A stretch of 64,000 bases of DNA. Source: Crossaster papposus (lineage: Eukaryota > Echinodermata > Asteroidea > Velatida > Solasteridae). Under the pieces are notes generated by a model, which saw nothing but the letters and a program-made list of their open reading frames with translations, had not been told where the DNA came from and made no database searches. The position numbers and the translations under genes are program-made. Every line of letters starts with the position of its first letter. Position 1 is the first letter of the stretch. Location: positions 859,001-923,000 of the forward strand of contig JBAIAA010000409.1 of the NCBI GenBank assembly GCA_037893245.1, read 5' to 3'. Positions 33,081 to 45,033 of this stretch are shown here, piece after piece.

Positions 33081-33423
33081 ACACACTCAACACTATTGTA
33101 ACCTAACCCATCCCCCCTTGAAACCTAAAAGGAATTCCTGAGATTCCGGGAACACAATGGTCAACACAAAAGAGGGGGGTTTTCTCTGCCACATATCGTG
33201 CTTCATATGCTAATTTGCATGCAGGGTTTCTGGAGGATCTTACGTAATCAAGCTTTGGGTTAGTGTTGAGATGAAAACCGCGAATTCCTAACTTTACTTG
33301 TTGTCCAAAGCGTAGGTTTGTAGATACGAATCCACACTTTTTGTTCAAAACGGTCGATTCGTAGATACGAATCCACACTTTTAACAATGGAGTGACGTCA
33401 TAACAATGGTTTAAACCTATATA

Positions 33424-34740
33424 CACTGCAAAAAAATGGGCAAACATTACCCAAAGATGATCGAATTATCTTTATTTCCCAACGGCATTGAGCAGCGATG
33501 TTTACTATATACTTTGTGCACAATATTTTTACTCAACAATTAGTTTTTGTGCAATTAGCCATCTACTAGTCCAAGATATTTACCACTTATTAAGGGAATA
33601 TTTTACTCAACAATTGGTTACTGTGCCGTTGTTGCCTCTTCACGGTTTTTTGCATTACAATTAATTTGCATACATTTATAGGTAAATATATTTATGCAGA
33701 TTCGTTTAGAATCTACATCAAATTCAACCGTTTCCACATTCAAAAATATGTACGATTCTATTGGAACTATAGATTTGGATACCACATTAAAACGGATGAT
33801 ACCAGTACCGTTATATAGGATTGACGCGGACCGACTGGGGTTATTTTTTGATACGAGTAACCAGGGCCGATATTCATAAAAACCTGCTAACTTAGCAGCC
33901 AACTAGGCCTTAGCAGTCCTCTAAATCTGTAGTTTACTGCTCCGTGGTTACCAACTAATTTTGTATTTATAAAATCTTGCTAAGAATGTTACCAGCTGGT
34001 TGACAGCTAGATATTTTTAAGCACGCAGCTATAGGACATCAGCCAAGTTGCCAGCCAGATCAACTATAATGTTAGCATTTAACTTAGCAACCAACTAAGC
34101 TTAGCAGGTTTTATGAATATCGGCCCTGATTACCTATCTACCTCTGGTTAACCCCTCGAGTGACATTAACAAGGCGAATCAGCATACACATTATTGTGAC
34201 GAATGTATACAATGCACGTCTAGGTTCTATGTCACGCACCAGACATACACATAAATCCAAGCTTTGAAAAAAAAGACGCCGTGTGAGGGGTAGAAAATGA
34301 AGGGCTGGAAATTGGTTATGCCCATAAGTGCCGATGCAGACGTTAATGTAATAATTTAACCAACAGACATGGTATGTTATCTATAACTACACATGTTTTG
34401 TTACCAACCTCTGGTGAATTCAATTTGCCTCCCAAAACAAAAATTGAAGTTGGGTATTTTTCATCAAGTTTACCATAACAGTTGAACAACTACATACATG
34501 TATCAAATTTACTGTTGGTTAAAGTTGTATTGTCCATTTTTTCGTTTTGTAAAACTCCCAATAAGAAGTAAAAATGTATCTTAACTTTTAAAGACATGAC
34601 CTAATATAGTACCCAATTATAACGTTTTTTTACCCAACATTGGTCAGCTTTCATTTGCCCATCTCAAGTTTGGTAATTTTTAACCAATTTTACCAACAGT
34701 TATATAGCCACATCCATAGCCATAGGCACTGTTTGCAGTG
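33424..34740. mobile_element. TA-target non-autonomous element with CACTGCAAA ends
   Basis: The ends are CACTGCAAA and TTTGCAGTG, flanked by TA on both sides (33422-33423, 34741-34742), suggestive of a Tc1/mariner-like transposon. The interior has scattered TTACCCAA/TTGGGTA words near both ends. A D-family MITE (33862-34128) is nested in it. The terminal match is short (9 bp), so this is moderate. Confidence 0.6.
33862..34128. mobile_element. MITE family D, copy 1 (short)
   Basis: 267 bp with inverted ends CAGGGCCGATATTCATAAAA and TTATGAATATCGGCCCTG. The interior is rich in CTTAGCAGCCAACTA and related TTAGCA/GCTAAG words. Copies 2 and 3 are at 51792-52160 and 53870-54681. Confidence 0.88.
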
Positions 34741-35058
34741 TATATTTTTTATAGGATTCCTAGTGTCCAGTGTAAGGCATAAACCTCAGATTCCATTGTC
34801 TAAATAAGCAATCACATCTTGCTGGCTTGTGAAGATCATTGCCGCATAATTGTGAAACACCTAACATGCTCCTTTTTTATGTCTAAATAATTTACTTGTA
34901 TCAGCAATGTTCAAATCTATACAATATTCACGCCAGCTCGAAGTTGGATTGGGATTCGGGAAAAAGCTGCGATCAACTTTGAAACGCCAAATATTATAAT
35001 AAACTTGCAATTGTTCAGTATTTCGAGATTGAAATCCGATTTCTACGTTTAACTTTAA
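34741..35058. other. Unassigned sequence
   Basis: No gene or repeat family recognised. Confidence 0.35.
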
Positions 35059-36859
35059 AGGTAGGATACACCATTGGTAATTGCCTAAAATATCAAGAAT
35101 GGGTGGATTTGGGGGGTTGTATTTTATAGTGAATATCGTTTAACTGACATGTCCGAAGTTTTACAATCATGGATGCTTATAAAAGCAACAAAAACGGCGT
35201 TCGTTTTCAACCGGCGGCGGGCAGTGGTTCTTATGTTGTTCTTGTTTTTGTCGCGATCGCCGTCTGGCGATCGTTATTTTTTTCTTTTTTATTCGATTTT
35301 TCGGAACAATTACAGGATATCTAGCTCAATCATTTTTTCTGGATGCTAAAAAATCATTATTTACTTTCAAATAAGTAGGATATATCTTAATAATTCGGTA
35401 GTAACAATTTAAGATGTCTGCAAATGGTGTATCCTACACTCTAAAAACAGATTGGTTGAAAATAACCAATATATTGGTCGATTTCAACCAATCCAGTTGG
35501 TAGATATGTGGATAACCAAAATATTGGTTAAAATAACCAATATGACATTGGTTACCTATTTAACCAATCCATATTGGTTATAAAACCAACCAATGCAATG
35601 TTGGTTAATTTAACCAATCCACAATGGTAGGACTCCAACCAATTTGTATTGGTTACCACGTAACCAATCCATATTGGTTATAGCACTAACCAATACATAA
35701 TGGTAGGGCTGCAACCAATTCATATTGGTTAACACGCAACCAATTGCATTTGTTATAACAAATGCAAAAATACATTATTGGTTAATTCAACCAATTTATA
35801 ATGGTTAGGCTACAACCAATACTATTGGTTGTTTTTATGTATTGGTTCCTACGTGGACAAATTACGTAATTAAATAATACCAATGGAATTAACTTATTAC
35901 ACACTGCAAATACACATAAATACAATAATAACCTATTACCTACTGAACACTTACTACACACTTAGCTACTGCCGTTGTTAGTTTTATAGTTCGCTTTTTT
36001 TGTCCACGACGAAGTCACAGCTAGTTTTTTATGAATAATGTCAAAATTTGAATACAAAGGAAATGTAATGTGAATTTTTCACTATGTTTGTACAAAAATC
36101 TAAATTCAATCATGGAATCGTTTGAATAATTACATATTAAGGCCAAAAAAGTGCATTTTGGAATAAAATACTACAATTTAACATCGACTATTGTCAAAAC
36201 AAATGTTCTCACTTCTGATTGGTCAGTTGCTGTATACAAGCTCAACCAATATGACTGGTTGAAGGCCAACCAATCTATTGGTTATGAATAACCAATAGAT
36301 TGGTTAATACCTTGGTTTCAAGCTCAACCAATATGACTGGTTGAAGGACAACCAACATATTGGTTATTAATGACCAATAGATTGGTTGATATATAGTTGC
36401 AAGCTCAACCAATATAACTGGTTGAAGGACAACCAATATATTGGTTATGAATAACCAATAGATTGGTTAATACAATTGGTTACAAGCTCAACCAATATGA
36501 CTGGTTGAAGGACAACCAACATATTGGTTATGAATAACCAATAGATTGGTTAATACCTTGGTTACAAGCTCAACCAATATGACTGGTTGAAGGACAACCA
36601 ACATATTGGTTATGAATAACCAATATATTGGTTAATACCTTGGTTACAAGCTCAACCAATATGACTGGTTGAAGGACAACCAATATATTGGTTATAAATG
36701 ACCAATAGATTGGTTGATACCGTCAACCAATATGACTGGTTGACGGACAACCAACGCATTGGTTACGCTTTAACCAACACATTGGTTAAAAACAACCAAT
36801 ATGGGGTCAACCAATTAGATTGGTTGGTCTTTTAACCAATCTGTTTTTAGAGTGTACCT
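35059..36859. mobile_element. TTAA-family F element, copy F3, split
   Basis: Begins AGGTAGGATACACCATTGG after TTAA (35055-35058). It runs, in opposite orientation to F2, to GGTGTATCCTA at 35436, is interrupted by the element 35437-36854, and finishes CCT at 36859 followed by TTAA (36860-36863). Internal words AATGGGTGGATTTGGGGGGT and GTTTAACTGACATGTCCGAA match F2. Confidence 0.9.
35437..36854. mobile_element. Full-length ATTGGTT element, TA target, nested in F3
   Basis: Ends CACTCTAAAAACAGATTGGT and its complement (to 36854). TA on both sides (35435-35436, 36855-36856) is a duplication of the TA within the terminal GTATCCTACCT of F3. The 1.4 kb interior is saturated with ATTGGTT/AACCAAT; the long period is about 80 bases, such as CTCAACCAATATGACTGGTT, ATTGGTTATGAATAACCAAT. 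A unique core (35980-36235) is shared with 17207-17475. No transposase is encoded. Confidence 0.9.
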
Positions 36860-37096
36860 TTAAAGATGTAGGCCTACTGTCATTAACGGCCATTTGGTGG
36901 CTTTTGAATATAAGTACAATTAAAATGTTATTAAAATAATTGCACCATAATCCTATAATAGCCCATTATTATGATTGCTTTGATCACATGATTGTTGAAA
37001 ACAATTGGTCAATAACTACCCACACCCTATACACATTGTATAAATGCTTTGATTAGTTTTTATTGAAGTCACATTAATCGACATTAGGGTGAACTA

Positions 37097-37333
37097 TAGA
37101 CGATGTGCCTCTGTTTACATCTGTATTCAAATGTGCCCGTCAATATGCGCACGCATCATGTTTTACATACATTTGGTTAAGAGATGACATCAGAGGTCAC
37201 ATAATTCAAAGGCGATCTGACCTGCGACGTCACTCTTTAAACAAATTTTATGTAAAGCATGATGGGTGCGCATCACTGCCGGGCACATTTGAATACAGAT
37301 GTAAACACGTGACGTCAGAGGGCACATCGTCTA
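37097..37333. mobile_element. TA-target MITE family T, intact copy
   Basis: 237 bp, ends TAGACGATGTGCC and GGCACATCGTCTA, flanked by TA (37095-37096, 37334-37335). Internal inverted words include ACATCTGTATTCAAATGTGC and its complement, and CATCATG / CATGATG. This uninterrupted copy is the reference for the split copies at 9617-10546 and 53096-53715. The 86-codon frame over it is a by-product. Confidence 0.9.
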
Positions 37334-37441
37334 TAGTACCAGACTATGCAGAATACCTTAAATAAAAATCGTGTGGCAAAATGCACCCACCCACCATCAA
37401 AACATGTAACTTTGTTTGATCAAACATTAAATACTTCATTA

Positions 37442-37738
37442 CTTCTCAATGTTATGATATCGTTATTTCGCTCCAGTTCACTGACATTTTTAAGAACATT
37501 ATAATTATACAAGCACTTGGCTTCAATCGTTTATTGGGAAGTGGGTTGTATGATGTTAGGCCGTTTAATTACATCGTGCCTCTCAATGTTATCAATGTTA
37601 CTTCTCAATGTTATGATATCGTTATTTCGCTCCAGTTCACTGACATTTTTAAGAATATTATAAGTATACAAGCACTTGGCTTCAATCGTTTATTGGAAAG
37701 TGGATTGTATGATGTTAGGCCGTTTAATTACATCGTGC
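37442..37738. repeat. Tandem duplication, 159-bp period
   Basis: CTTCTCAATGTTATGATATC occurs at 37442 and 37601; the two units share nearly every base through GGCCGTTTAATTACATCGTG. A few substitutions differ between units. Confidence 0.92.
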
Positions 37739-37744
37739 ATACAT

Positions 37745-38002
37745 AATGTGACCGTCCACGACAAAAGGGCTGTAAAGTAGGCATCTTCACGTTTTAAGAT
37801 ATTTAGAGAAATGAAATCTACAAGAAATAAGCTTTAAAATGAGTATTACAAGACATAGTTGGTATTTATGGTTAGCTACACAACAAGTAACACTGAATAT
37901 GAAAATTCTTAGTTTGTTATTGTTTTTCACATATTTTAATGGTCTTTTTCTCAAAATAAGCTCTGGCGACTTTACAGCCCTTTTGTCGTGCATGGTCACT
38001 AT
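37745..38002. mobile_element. MITE with TGTGACC...ACAAAAGGGCTG ends
   Basis: The left CACGACAAAAGGGCTGTAAA (about 37757) is matched by TTTACAGCCCTTTTGTCGTG at the right, inside GTGACC/GGTCAC outer words. About 258 bp, AT-rich and non-coding. Confidence 0.78.
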
Positions 38003-39484
38003 ATCTGCGTTCATCCATTATGGCCCGTGCAATTGGACTTGGTACATATACACAAGAATTAACGTCTCACCTTTATGCGCAGGATGACCAGCTAACCAAC
38101 AGATGCCGCTCTGAAATAATGCTATATCCTCCATAGTGAATATCGTATCTGTTTACATCCAAAACAGATTTTGGACACAGTGTATCCTCCGATGAAGCTA
38201 CGTGGAGCGCAGAGTGAGAATTATTTCAAAAGCCACTCGGCCCAGCAGGTTTTGAAATGTCAAACGGACGGCAGCTTGCATTATAGCAGCCAATTTCATT
38301 TCCCGGTTGGCGTACACTATGGTCTATACCGTGATCGAGGCGAGCGTATTATCCAAAGCCGTGGAAGAAAATAACTCGAGTCCGTTTACGCGTACTTCAA
38401 TTCAACGGCTGTTTGGCTTCCTCTACGGCATATTAATGTTTAGTCTGGAAATTGTTTTGGATTTCCGCGGATTAATAGTGTGTCTTTGTCTGCATTCGTA
38501 TATATGAACAACACACACAATCCACCAAGGAAAGTACACGGGAGTCGAAAGGTTGACCGCCGCCATACAAATATTTCCCATACTTTACTGATTGTTTCAA
38601 AATTGCTTAAACGGCATACAAGCGTCATTATAGGTCACTAGATAACAATAGTGCTGAAGTACTAGTTAGGGTTATTGTTTTAATCATGACAATGTTCGGT
38701 TGCGGTGTTTTTTATTTGTTTGTTTTATTCTTAATCACAATATAAGTGTTGCGATAAACATTTTCATAAACATGTATAATGTTCGGTAGTCATACAGCTG
38801 GAACATTATCGATTTATCTATTTGGCAATGTGTTTTTGGTTAGTCATGGGAGACCGCCGTTTTAGTTACATTAAGCGCGTAAAATATTTGCACTTAATTA
38901 TAAGAAAATGTCTTTAAAAAATTCATAATCTTCAAAAAAATATAATTATCATTAGACCATTTCCAATTTTAAATACAAACACAATGTCCACACTGACAAA
39001 ATTAATCATTCCCCAAAATATCCACAATTATTTAATGTTCAATATAATTTGTTTTTACATTTATTCACGTTCATTTAGTCTCACGTTTGGATTAAATTAT
39101 ACATTGTATAGTTTTTCCTCACACATCTGTATACATTCTAGCGTAAGATGGGAAACTCCTTTAGATAGTAAAACCAAACGCAATCAGCTTTAAACTAGGA
39201 TCGTGACCTACATAACAAGTTTAGTACCGTGATATTTACATGTGCCCGTTTCTGCGACAACGGACGCGACATAAATAAATGGAATGTACATGTAGATCTT
39301 GGATCCAAATGCGTCACTGTGCAGTGCATGGTGCCGTTTTGGCATGGGAATGTCGGTGGAATATTTTGTTCAGGAGTTTGTAATGTATTTTGTATACATT
39401 AATTGAAGAAAAAAGTGTGTGATGACCTGTTGGTTACTCCGCAGATGGTCCATGACAATAGATTAGTATGGCGTGCATATTTGA
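38003..39484. other. Unassigned sequence, 1.5 kb
   Basis: No recognised gene, RNA gene or repeat family with a second copy in the window. Several short open frames of 60-70 codons overlap on both strands and lack recognisable domains. If a host exon without familiar motifs exists, this is one place it could hide. Confidence 0.35.
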
Positions 39485-40130
39485 CATAAATAGAGATATC
39501 TCTATTAATAGTACTTTAATAGAGATATCTCTATTTTTAATAGAGATATCTCTATTAAAGGGATCGTATACGTTTGGTAATTGGAACCCACTGTTTATTT
39601 CAATCCTATATAGTTATAAATATATACCATAAAACTAACCTGTACAAATTTCATTTCAAAAGGTGGTAGCGATTTTGAGATATTGCCAAAATTCTGGAGC
39701 GGTTATGTCCACGCAGGAAGAATAATCTGCATTGGAATACACAGTCTGAGAAACGTCACTGCAGTAACGCTTCTCAGATTCAATTTGTTTGTGATAAAAA
39801 GTGATATCTTTTTCCATAACCGCAGTACTTCGAAGTGAAAAGTTTCTAAAAATGCATTATACTATCCAAAGCTGCTGTACTTCTTACCAAGTAAGTTTTT
39901 ATTGCCATTAATTTTTGGAGTAATTACCAAACGTATACGATCCCTTTAAACTAGAAATAGTGATATATCTATTTTTTATTAGAGATATCTCTATTGTTAA
40001 TAATAATAGAGATATCTTTATAGAGATATCTCTATTATTAATATTAGAGATATCGTTTCTAAAGGAATTAAATGTTAACTTTGTACGTCCAAAATAAAGA
40101 TATCTCTATTATTAATAGAGATATCTCTAT
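39485..40130. repeat. TAGAGATATCTCTA palindromes split by a TTAA element
   Basis: AGAGATATCTCTATT words at 39490-39558 and 39950-40130 flank the element at 39559-39945, which used a TTAA within the linker of the array. Same palindrome family as 12165-12746. Confidence 0.85.
39559..39945. mobile_element. TTAA-family K element, copy 1
   Basis: 387 bp, ends AGGGATCGTATACGTTTGGT and ACCAAACGTATACGATCCCT (perfect complement), flanked by TTAA (39555-39558, 39946-39949). Internal shared words: AGGTGGTAGCGATTTTGAGA, AATCTGCATTGGAATACACA, CTTACCAAGTAAGTTTTTAT. Copies 2 and 3 are at 53232-53618 and 59323-59715. Kolobok- or piggyBac-like by target; non-coding. Confidence 0.93.
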
Positions 40131-40676
40131 TTTGTAATAAATATGGGTCCAATGTCAACGTTTCCGTCCGATTTCACCACTTGTTCGTTCCATTTCAATC
40201 CATTTGGAGAGTCGCGTACAGTTGGACAAATCCGTTTCGTTTCATTTTGTTTTCGTGCAAGAAAATATAATTTCTTTTGTTGGTTTTGATTTCGCCAGAG
40301 TATATTGGCGAACTTGCATGACGAGAAAATAACTTTTGCGGTAGAATTAGGAGTCAATTTAATTTAGCACTTCGTATTGGCGATATGAACGTTTAGTTTG
40401 ATTCAAACAAATTTATTTGATTCGCTACATTCATATTGAAGTTGACATTGTTAACACAATCTTGTTCCGTGGTACGGGAACCACACACGTGTTGAGCGAT
40501 AGTTAATATGGGGATCGCCAAGACACTGTGTGGGCAGCAGAATGTTCTTTCTTTTACAAGGGTCAGTTTGCAGGAGAACGTTCCTGGAAATGCAGGGATA
40601 TGAAATACACTTGGTGGCGCTATTGCAGAAGTTATTGCCGTATGTGAGGCGTTTATTTTTCAATAAAGAGACATCG
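40131..40676. other. Unassigned sequence
   Basis: No gene or repeat family recognised. Short frames on both strands without motifs. Confidence 0.35.
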
Positions 40677-40910
40677 CAAATCGTGAATATTGATGTCAAT
40701 ATTCGCGACAAAAATCACGACTTACCCAAAACCTTCAATATTTGCGTCAAGACATTCACGTTTTGCCCCCCCCCCCCCCCCCACCCACCCCCCCCCCCCC
40801 CCCCCCCCCCCCCCCACCCACCCACCCCCCCCCCCCCCCCCCCCACCCCTGTCGCAATTATTGACGTCAATATTTGCGTTAAAATAATAAAATATTTACG
40901 TCAATAAAAA
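40677..40910. repeat. CRE-type repeat relic split by C-tracts
   Basis: AATCGTGAATATTGATGTCA at the left and ATTGACGTCAATATTTGCG (one perfect TGACGTCA at 40862) at the right resemble the 26.2 kb CRE cluster. Between them (40767-40847) is a run of almost only C with CCCACCC interruptions. The proline-rich frame over it is a by-product. Confidence 0.6.
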
Positions 40911-41670
40911 TGTAAGTCTCGCTCTTCGGTTCACAGTCAGGGTGCAGCATTCGAAAAAGTGTTTTCTTTTATTTTTCTACGTATAACTCTCGGTAAAATG
41001 AATATTCATGATATGTGATACCACATTTCAAAACTCATTTTCCTGATAATGTGCCTTTAAAATAGCGTTTTGATTCTAAAGTAAAGTAGAACAAGGGTTA
41101 GCCTTGTTGTCAAATGAGATTTCAAGATTAAATATGAACTATTTCAAGAAATATAAGGGTAGAAACATTGCTGTTACGTACGTGTTTTAATTAAGTCAAG
41201 GAAAACTACCTGAATATGAGCGGTATGCTATTGTTTGTATTCATCCGAGATTGAATAGGTCATTGTTACAGTATAATTCAAGATCATGTATAGCAGACAG
41301 TGTTGTAAATTATTTTTGTGACTTGAGTCGAGTCATCTTTAGGAAGTGATTTGAATCGAGTCGAGTCGAGTCTCCGTGTGATTGAGTTAATTCGAGTCAG
41401 TGATATTTGAACACCGAATTGAAGAAGGAACGCACCAGTTTATTATGATTAAAAAAACGTAGTAGACGGCACTGAATTTAGTCAATTGACTAAAAGCAAA
41501 TAGTCATGCACGCTGTCTTGTTTGACTAAGTAATAGTATGTCATTCGTGGGTTATTTTTACAAATTATAATTAGTCATGAAAAAGACGGGGTATATAAAA
41601 TCCAGTACGTTGCCGCATGGAATTCAGCTAGGTTGACAGAAATTTACAACAATTATTGAGGTAAGAACCA
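40911..41670. other. Unassigned sequence with GAGTC cluster
   Basis: No gene recognised. 41325-41400 holds repeated GAGTCGAGTC words (TTGAGTCGAGTCATC, AATCGAGTCGAGTCGAGTC). Confidence 0.4.
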
Positions 41671-41914
41671 GGGGCCAATTTCACGGAGCTGCTAAGCACA
41701 AAAATTTGCTTAGCACAAAAAAGTCTTGCTCATTAAAAACAAGTTATCAGCCAAAAACCTACGTTTTTTTCGTGCTAAGCAAAAAAACCATCTGATTATC
41801 AATCAAAAACAATAAAGATCACGTGAAAATTTAATCTGTAACTTTGTTTTTATCAAGGACAAATTTTCATGCTTAGCAAATTGTTGTGCTTAGCAGCTCC
41901 GTGAAATTGGCCCC
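41671..41914. mobile_element. MITE family J, copy 2
   Basis: Ends GGGGCCAATTTCACGGAGCT and its complement AGCTCCGTGAAATTGGCCCC, near-perfect. Interior matches copies at 14161-14407 and 57681-57922, including the inner TTGCTTAGCA/TGCTAAGC words. Confidence 0.92.
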
Positions 41915-41939
41915 TGATTGGTAATGGGTGTCCACATAT

Positions 41940-42150
41940 CACAGTGCTAATTTCAGTACCTTTCCTAACTGTCTGTTGTTTGTTCAGTCATTCATGGCAA
42001 TGACATAACAAACCTTATAACATTGGACAGAGGGCATTCTACCCTTTCAACAGACATTTGTATTTTCAGAAACATTCAGTATATAGTTTTGCAATAATAT
42101 GAATATTTAAAATGGGTATACTTTTTATGTTGACACCCTGTATATATAGT
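41940..42150 (+). repeat. Copy of the terminal block of the 20-25 kb composite repeat
   Basis: TCACAGTGCT, GTTTGTTCAGTCATTCATGG, CATTGGACAGAGG, and GGTATACTTTTTATG match 25355-25540 and 22262-22440 with scattered differences. Here the block ends at GTTGACACCCTGTATA, which may be the true element end. Confidence 0.7.
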
Positions 42151-43215
42151 GCAAATGCTACGGTAACCTATACCAAACACCAATATCGTGATTTAGCTTT
42201 ATATTTACCATTTCCTATGAAGTCACAGTTTCTCATGTATTATTTAAAGGTTTGAATAAAAATGAAGATTTGCGATTAGTCACAATAGGCCTAAGTTTGC
42301 AAGAAATCTGAATGTTAACGTAGAATTGTTTGACTTATTACACATTATGATCAAGAACGTGCGTTTTGGACCAAACACCACAATTTAACATTTAACATTT
42401 AACAAACCTGAAAAGAAAAGAACAATGTATTTTTTGTCTTTGCAGATTTTTTTTCTAAAACAGATGGTTAAAAAAAAATTAAAATAAAAAGGTGTACATG
42501 ATTGTGTCAACCAATCGGATTGGTTGGGCACAGAGCTATCAATGTTTCAACAGATATTTCAACCAATCTGTCATCGTTGGAAATGTCAAAATTATATCGT
42601 TTTAAATCCCTAATTTCTCACGTATAGTTTGCAAGTTTTCAGGTTTAAAATAGTAAAACCATAATGCACAATAATATTTATTTAGCGCTTCCCACGCAAA
42701 AGCAGAATTTCTGTAGTTATAGTATTACATTCCACAGTGCATGCCGCCTGCCAACGAGGTATCGTTTTCGAAGCAAAATTGGCCGAAGGGAAAAAGAAAA
42801 CTGGAACCCAAAACCCAAAACAGCGACGTAATTGGGATGTACCAAAAAAGGGGACACCGAAGGCGAGTGATTAGTGTTTTTGTCCAATTCAATTTACAAT
42901 ATCGGGCACCGTTTGGGGGAACGGGAGAGAGGGGGGGGGGGGGGGGGGGAGGGGGAGGGGGATGGGGGGGGGGGGGGGGGGGGGCTTACACCAATACCCA
43001 TCTTGCGTTTAGAAATGTAGTGGAAGGCCATGTTTTTACCAATTACACTGGAGGGATTACCTGTAAGGGCTCTTAAATATCTACCTCACGAAACATGTTC
43101 AGTGGTATCATCGAATTAGTACAATCATCGAATGCTGCCTCCAAAACTGTAAACAACCTCTTTACAATGTCTTCAACTGTTTACGCATACAGTACTCGCG
43201 GTGCATCGAAAGGTG
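42151..43215. other. Unassigned sequence with G-tracts
   Basis: No gene recognised. 42931-42984 is nearly pure G (several runs of 9-20 G), capable of G-quadruplex structure. The 111-codon frame over it is a by-product of the glycine-coding run. Confidence 0.4.
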
Positions 43216-43796
43216 ATCTTTATTTAATAAATACCTGATTGGTCAAGACTCGATCACGCGGAGGGCATTATTTTGTATTCATAAATACCTGGGACAGTTT
43301 AGGCATTCCTATTGGTCGAGAGCCCGTCACGTGGCCGGTATTAAACGGACAATAAAGACATGGATGGACGTTTTTTAAACCAGCTGGCAACAAAGCGATG
43401 TCGCATTATTTCACTTTATTTCCAACCGTACATCATCTCCAATAGTAAGAGCGGGTAATGTTGGGCGCGTACAGCTCGACACCCTGGGAACGAAGTTGCC
43501 AATGGCAGTAATAGTCTGGTTCATAGTAAACGCTTTATTGCATGTATTGTGTAGAGCGACAGAGGCGGATTTTCAGGGTTTTTTTGGCAGAATTTTACAA
43601 AAAAAGTATTTATGAATGGGAATAAATGTGTGTTCGGTCGGTATTAATCACTCTGTTTAATACCGCTTGGAGTCTGGGTGCTGATAATTACCCTCGCCTT
43701 CGACTCGGGTAATTATCAGCACCCAGACTCCAAGCGGTATTAAACAGAGTGATTAAAACCTCTCGAACACACATTTATTCCCTTAGTAATGTCCCG
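43216..43796 (+). mobile_element. Family H hairpin element, copy 2
   Basis: From TATTCATAAATACCTGGGAC (about 43268) the sequence follows copy 1 through CTATTGGTCGAGAGCCCGTC, CACGTGGCCGG, AATGGGAATAAATGTGTGTT, and the long hairpin to ACACATTTATTCCCTTA. It differs from copy 1 by an internal deletion/replacement (about 43385-43520). A fragment of a related start, AATAAATACCTGATTGGTCA, precedes it at 43225. Confidence 0.8.
43640..43760. repeat. Long near-perfect hairpin, 54-nt arms
   Basis: Arms 43640-43693 and 43707-43760 are complementary at 53 of 54 positions; the 13-nt loop is TCGCCTTCGACTC. The compensated identity of the arms within this copy and to 18874-18994 is high. Confidence 0.93.
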
Positions 43797-43811
43797 GCTT
43801 TGTTTCCTGAA

Positions 43812-44330
43812 CCAGCATTAATAAATACCTAATCAAGCATCATGTGAGCCAATGATTGGCCGAATACACAACAGTCCTACGGTAACTTGTAACAAGGACG
43901 CGTCAAGTCTTGATACTGCGCGCTATAAACGTACGCATAGAACGTTTGTATCTATACGCGCGGCGTCTGTTAATGCTAGCGCGTTGCTATGCACGGTGGG
44001 CATTAGTAGTCAGATAGTCTGGTCTTAAAGTATGGGTAATAATAACAACACATATTGAAGAGACAGGGTACCATGCTTAAGCTAAAATATGGCCCCTGAA
44101 CATGAAAACAAAACACTGGAAATATCGCCGAAAGAAATATTACGAAATTTAGAGCATTTTCACAATTTTTCTCGTTAAAAAAGTATTTATTAAAGGGAAT
44201 AACAGTGCGAGGACCCGGTTATTACTGCGTAATAATGACCGGGTTGGGGGTTGAAGGCGAGGTCCATCACCAGCGGTCATCCCCCAACCCGGTCATTATC
44301 ACGCAGTAATGACCGGGTCCTTGCTAGTTA
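43812..44330 (+). mobile_element. Hairpin-ended element, family H2, copy 1
   Basis: Matches 47818-48305 over about 400 bases: GCCAATGATTGGCCGAAT, ACGGTAACTTGTAACAAGGA, ATACTGCGCGCTATAAA, TTTGTATCTATACGCGCGGC, GCTAGCGCGTTGCTAT, AAACACTGGAAATATCGCCG. Starts with a CATTAATAAATACCTAAT word and ends, after AAGTATTTATTAAAGGG, with the 44211-44320 hairpin. The organisation parallels family H. Confidence 0.75.
44211..44320. repeat. Hairpin, 40-nt arms, 38 of 40 paired
   Basis: Left arm 44211-44250 (GGACCCGGTTATTACTGCGT...) and right arm 44281-44320 are complementary at 38 of 40 positions with a 30-nt loop. One arm of the same hairpin occurs at about 48249-48292. Confidence 0.92.
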
Positions 44331-45033
44331 CATAACCAGCGGTCATCAGCAGCGAGCACGGCTGGAAATGCGTGGGTGTGCTTCTCGGTACCATCGGCTT
44401 GAACTCAGATCGAGTTTCGTAAAAATAATCCCGCGCCTCGGCTCGGTGATGTTACATTTAATCCCGGTGCGAACTGGTTAAAAGCCAAACCAAAGCACTG
44501 TTAAAAAGATAATTAACACGCAAAACTCAAAAACAAACAAGTTAAGTATATTAAAACGACTGTAACAGTAACGATAACATGAATCCCCAAAACGCAACTG
44601 CATCAATTAGCCAAATAAAAAAATCTACATGTAGTGTAGATTTAGAGACCCGGCATACGTACATTGTACGAGAATGCTAACCATAACATGTAGAGCTAGC
44701 TCGACTGTCGTACAATTCCTAAGTATTATCTAAATTGAAGAATCAATCAAGATGTTCACTTGCAATGCGCAGTTTATGAACACAGTCGGTCTGGAGTAGT
44801 TGACAAACGTTTACTCATCTCGACATGCATCATTTCCCTACCGTCCCGGGCGCATACACTGAAGCACCCAAGGCATGAGCAAGATTGGATTTGCCAGCCC
44901 GGCTGTCGGAACCTTTACATCCACTGATGTCTCGCCGCAGAGTGAAGCTAGACCATGCAAATATAATTAATTTATTACCTATACTCTGTAGATTAACCAC
45001 ACAACAGCGGCGACAGGAACATCCGTATTTGTT
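44331..45033. other. Unassigned sequence
   Basis: No gene recognised. 44625-44690 has small palindromes (TCTACATGTAGTGTAGA, CGTACATTGTACG). An 81-codon minus-strand frame at 44830-45075 has no recognisable domain. Confidence 0.35.

Larger units (their letters stand above)
31195..33240. mobile_element. Foldback element split by a retrotransposon
   Basis: The left part (about 31195-31261) contains CACGATATGTGGCAGAG, ACCCCCCTCTT; the right part (about 33085-33240) contains AAGAGGGGGG and CTCTGCCACATATCGTGC, so the two are inverted arms. A continuous relative at 47440-47640 has both parts (TACGATATGAGACCGAG, AACCTGAAAGGAATTCCT, CGTCTCATATATCGC) without the 1.8 kb between them, which is the retrotransposon 31262-33080. 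Confidence 0.65.

Noticed and set aside
42741-43076. 111-codon frame ending in glycine run
   Set aside because: The glycines come from a G-homopolymer tract; the upstream part has no recognisable domain.
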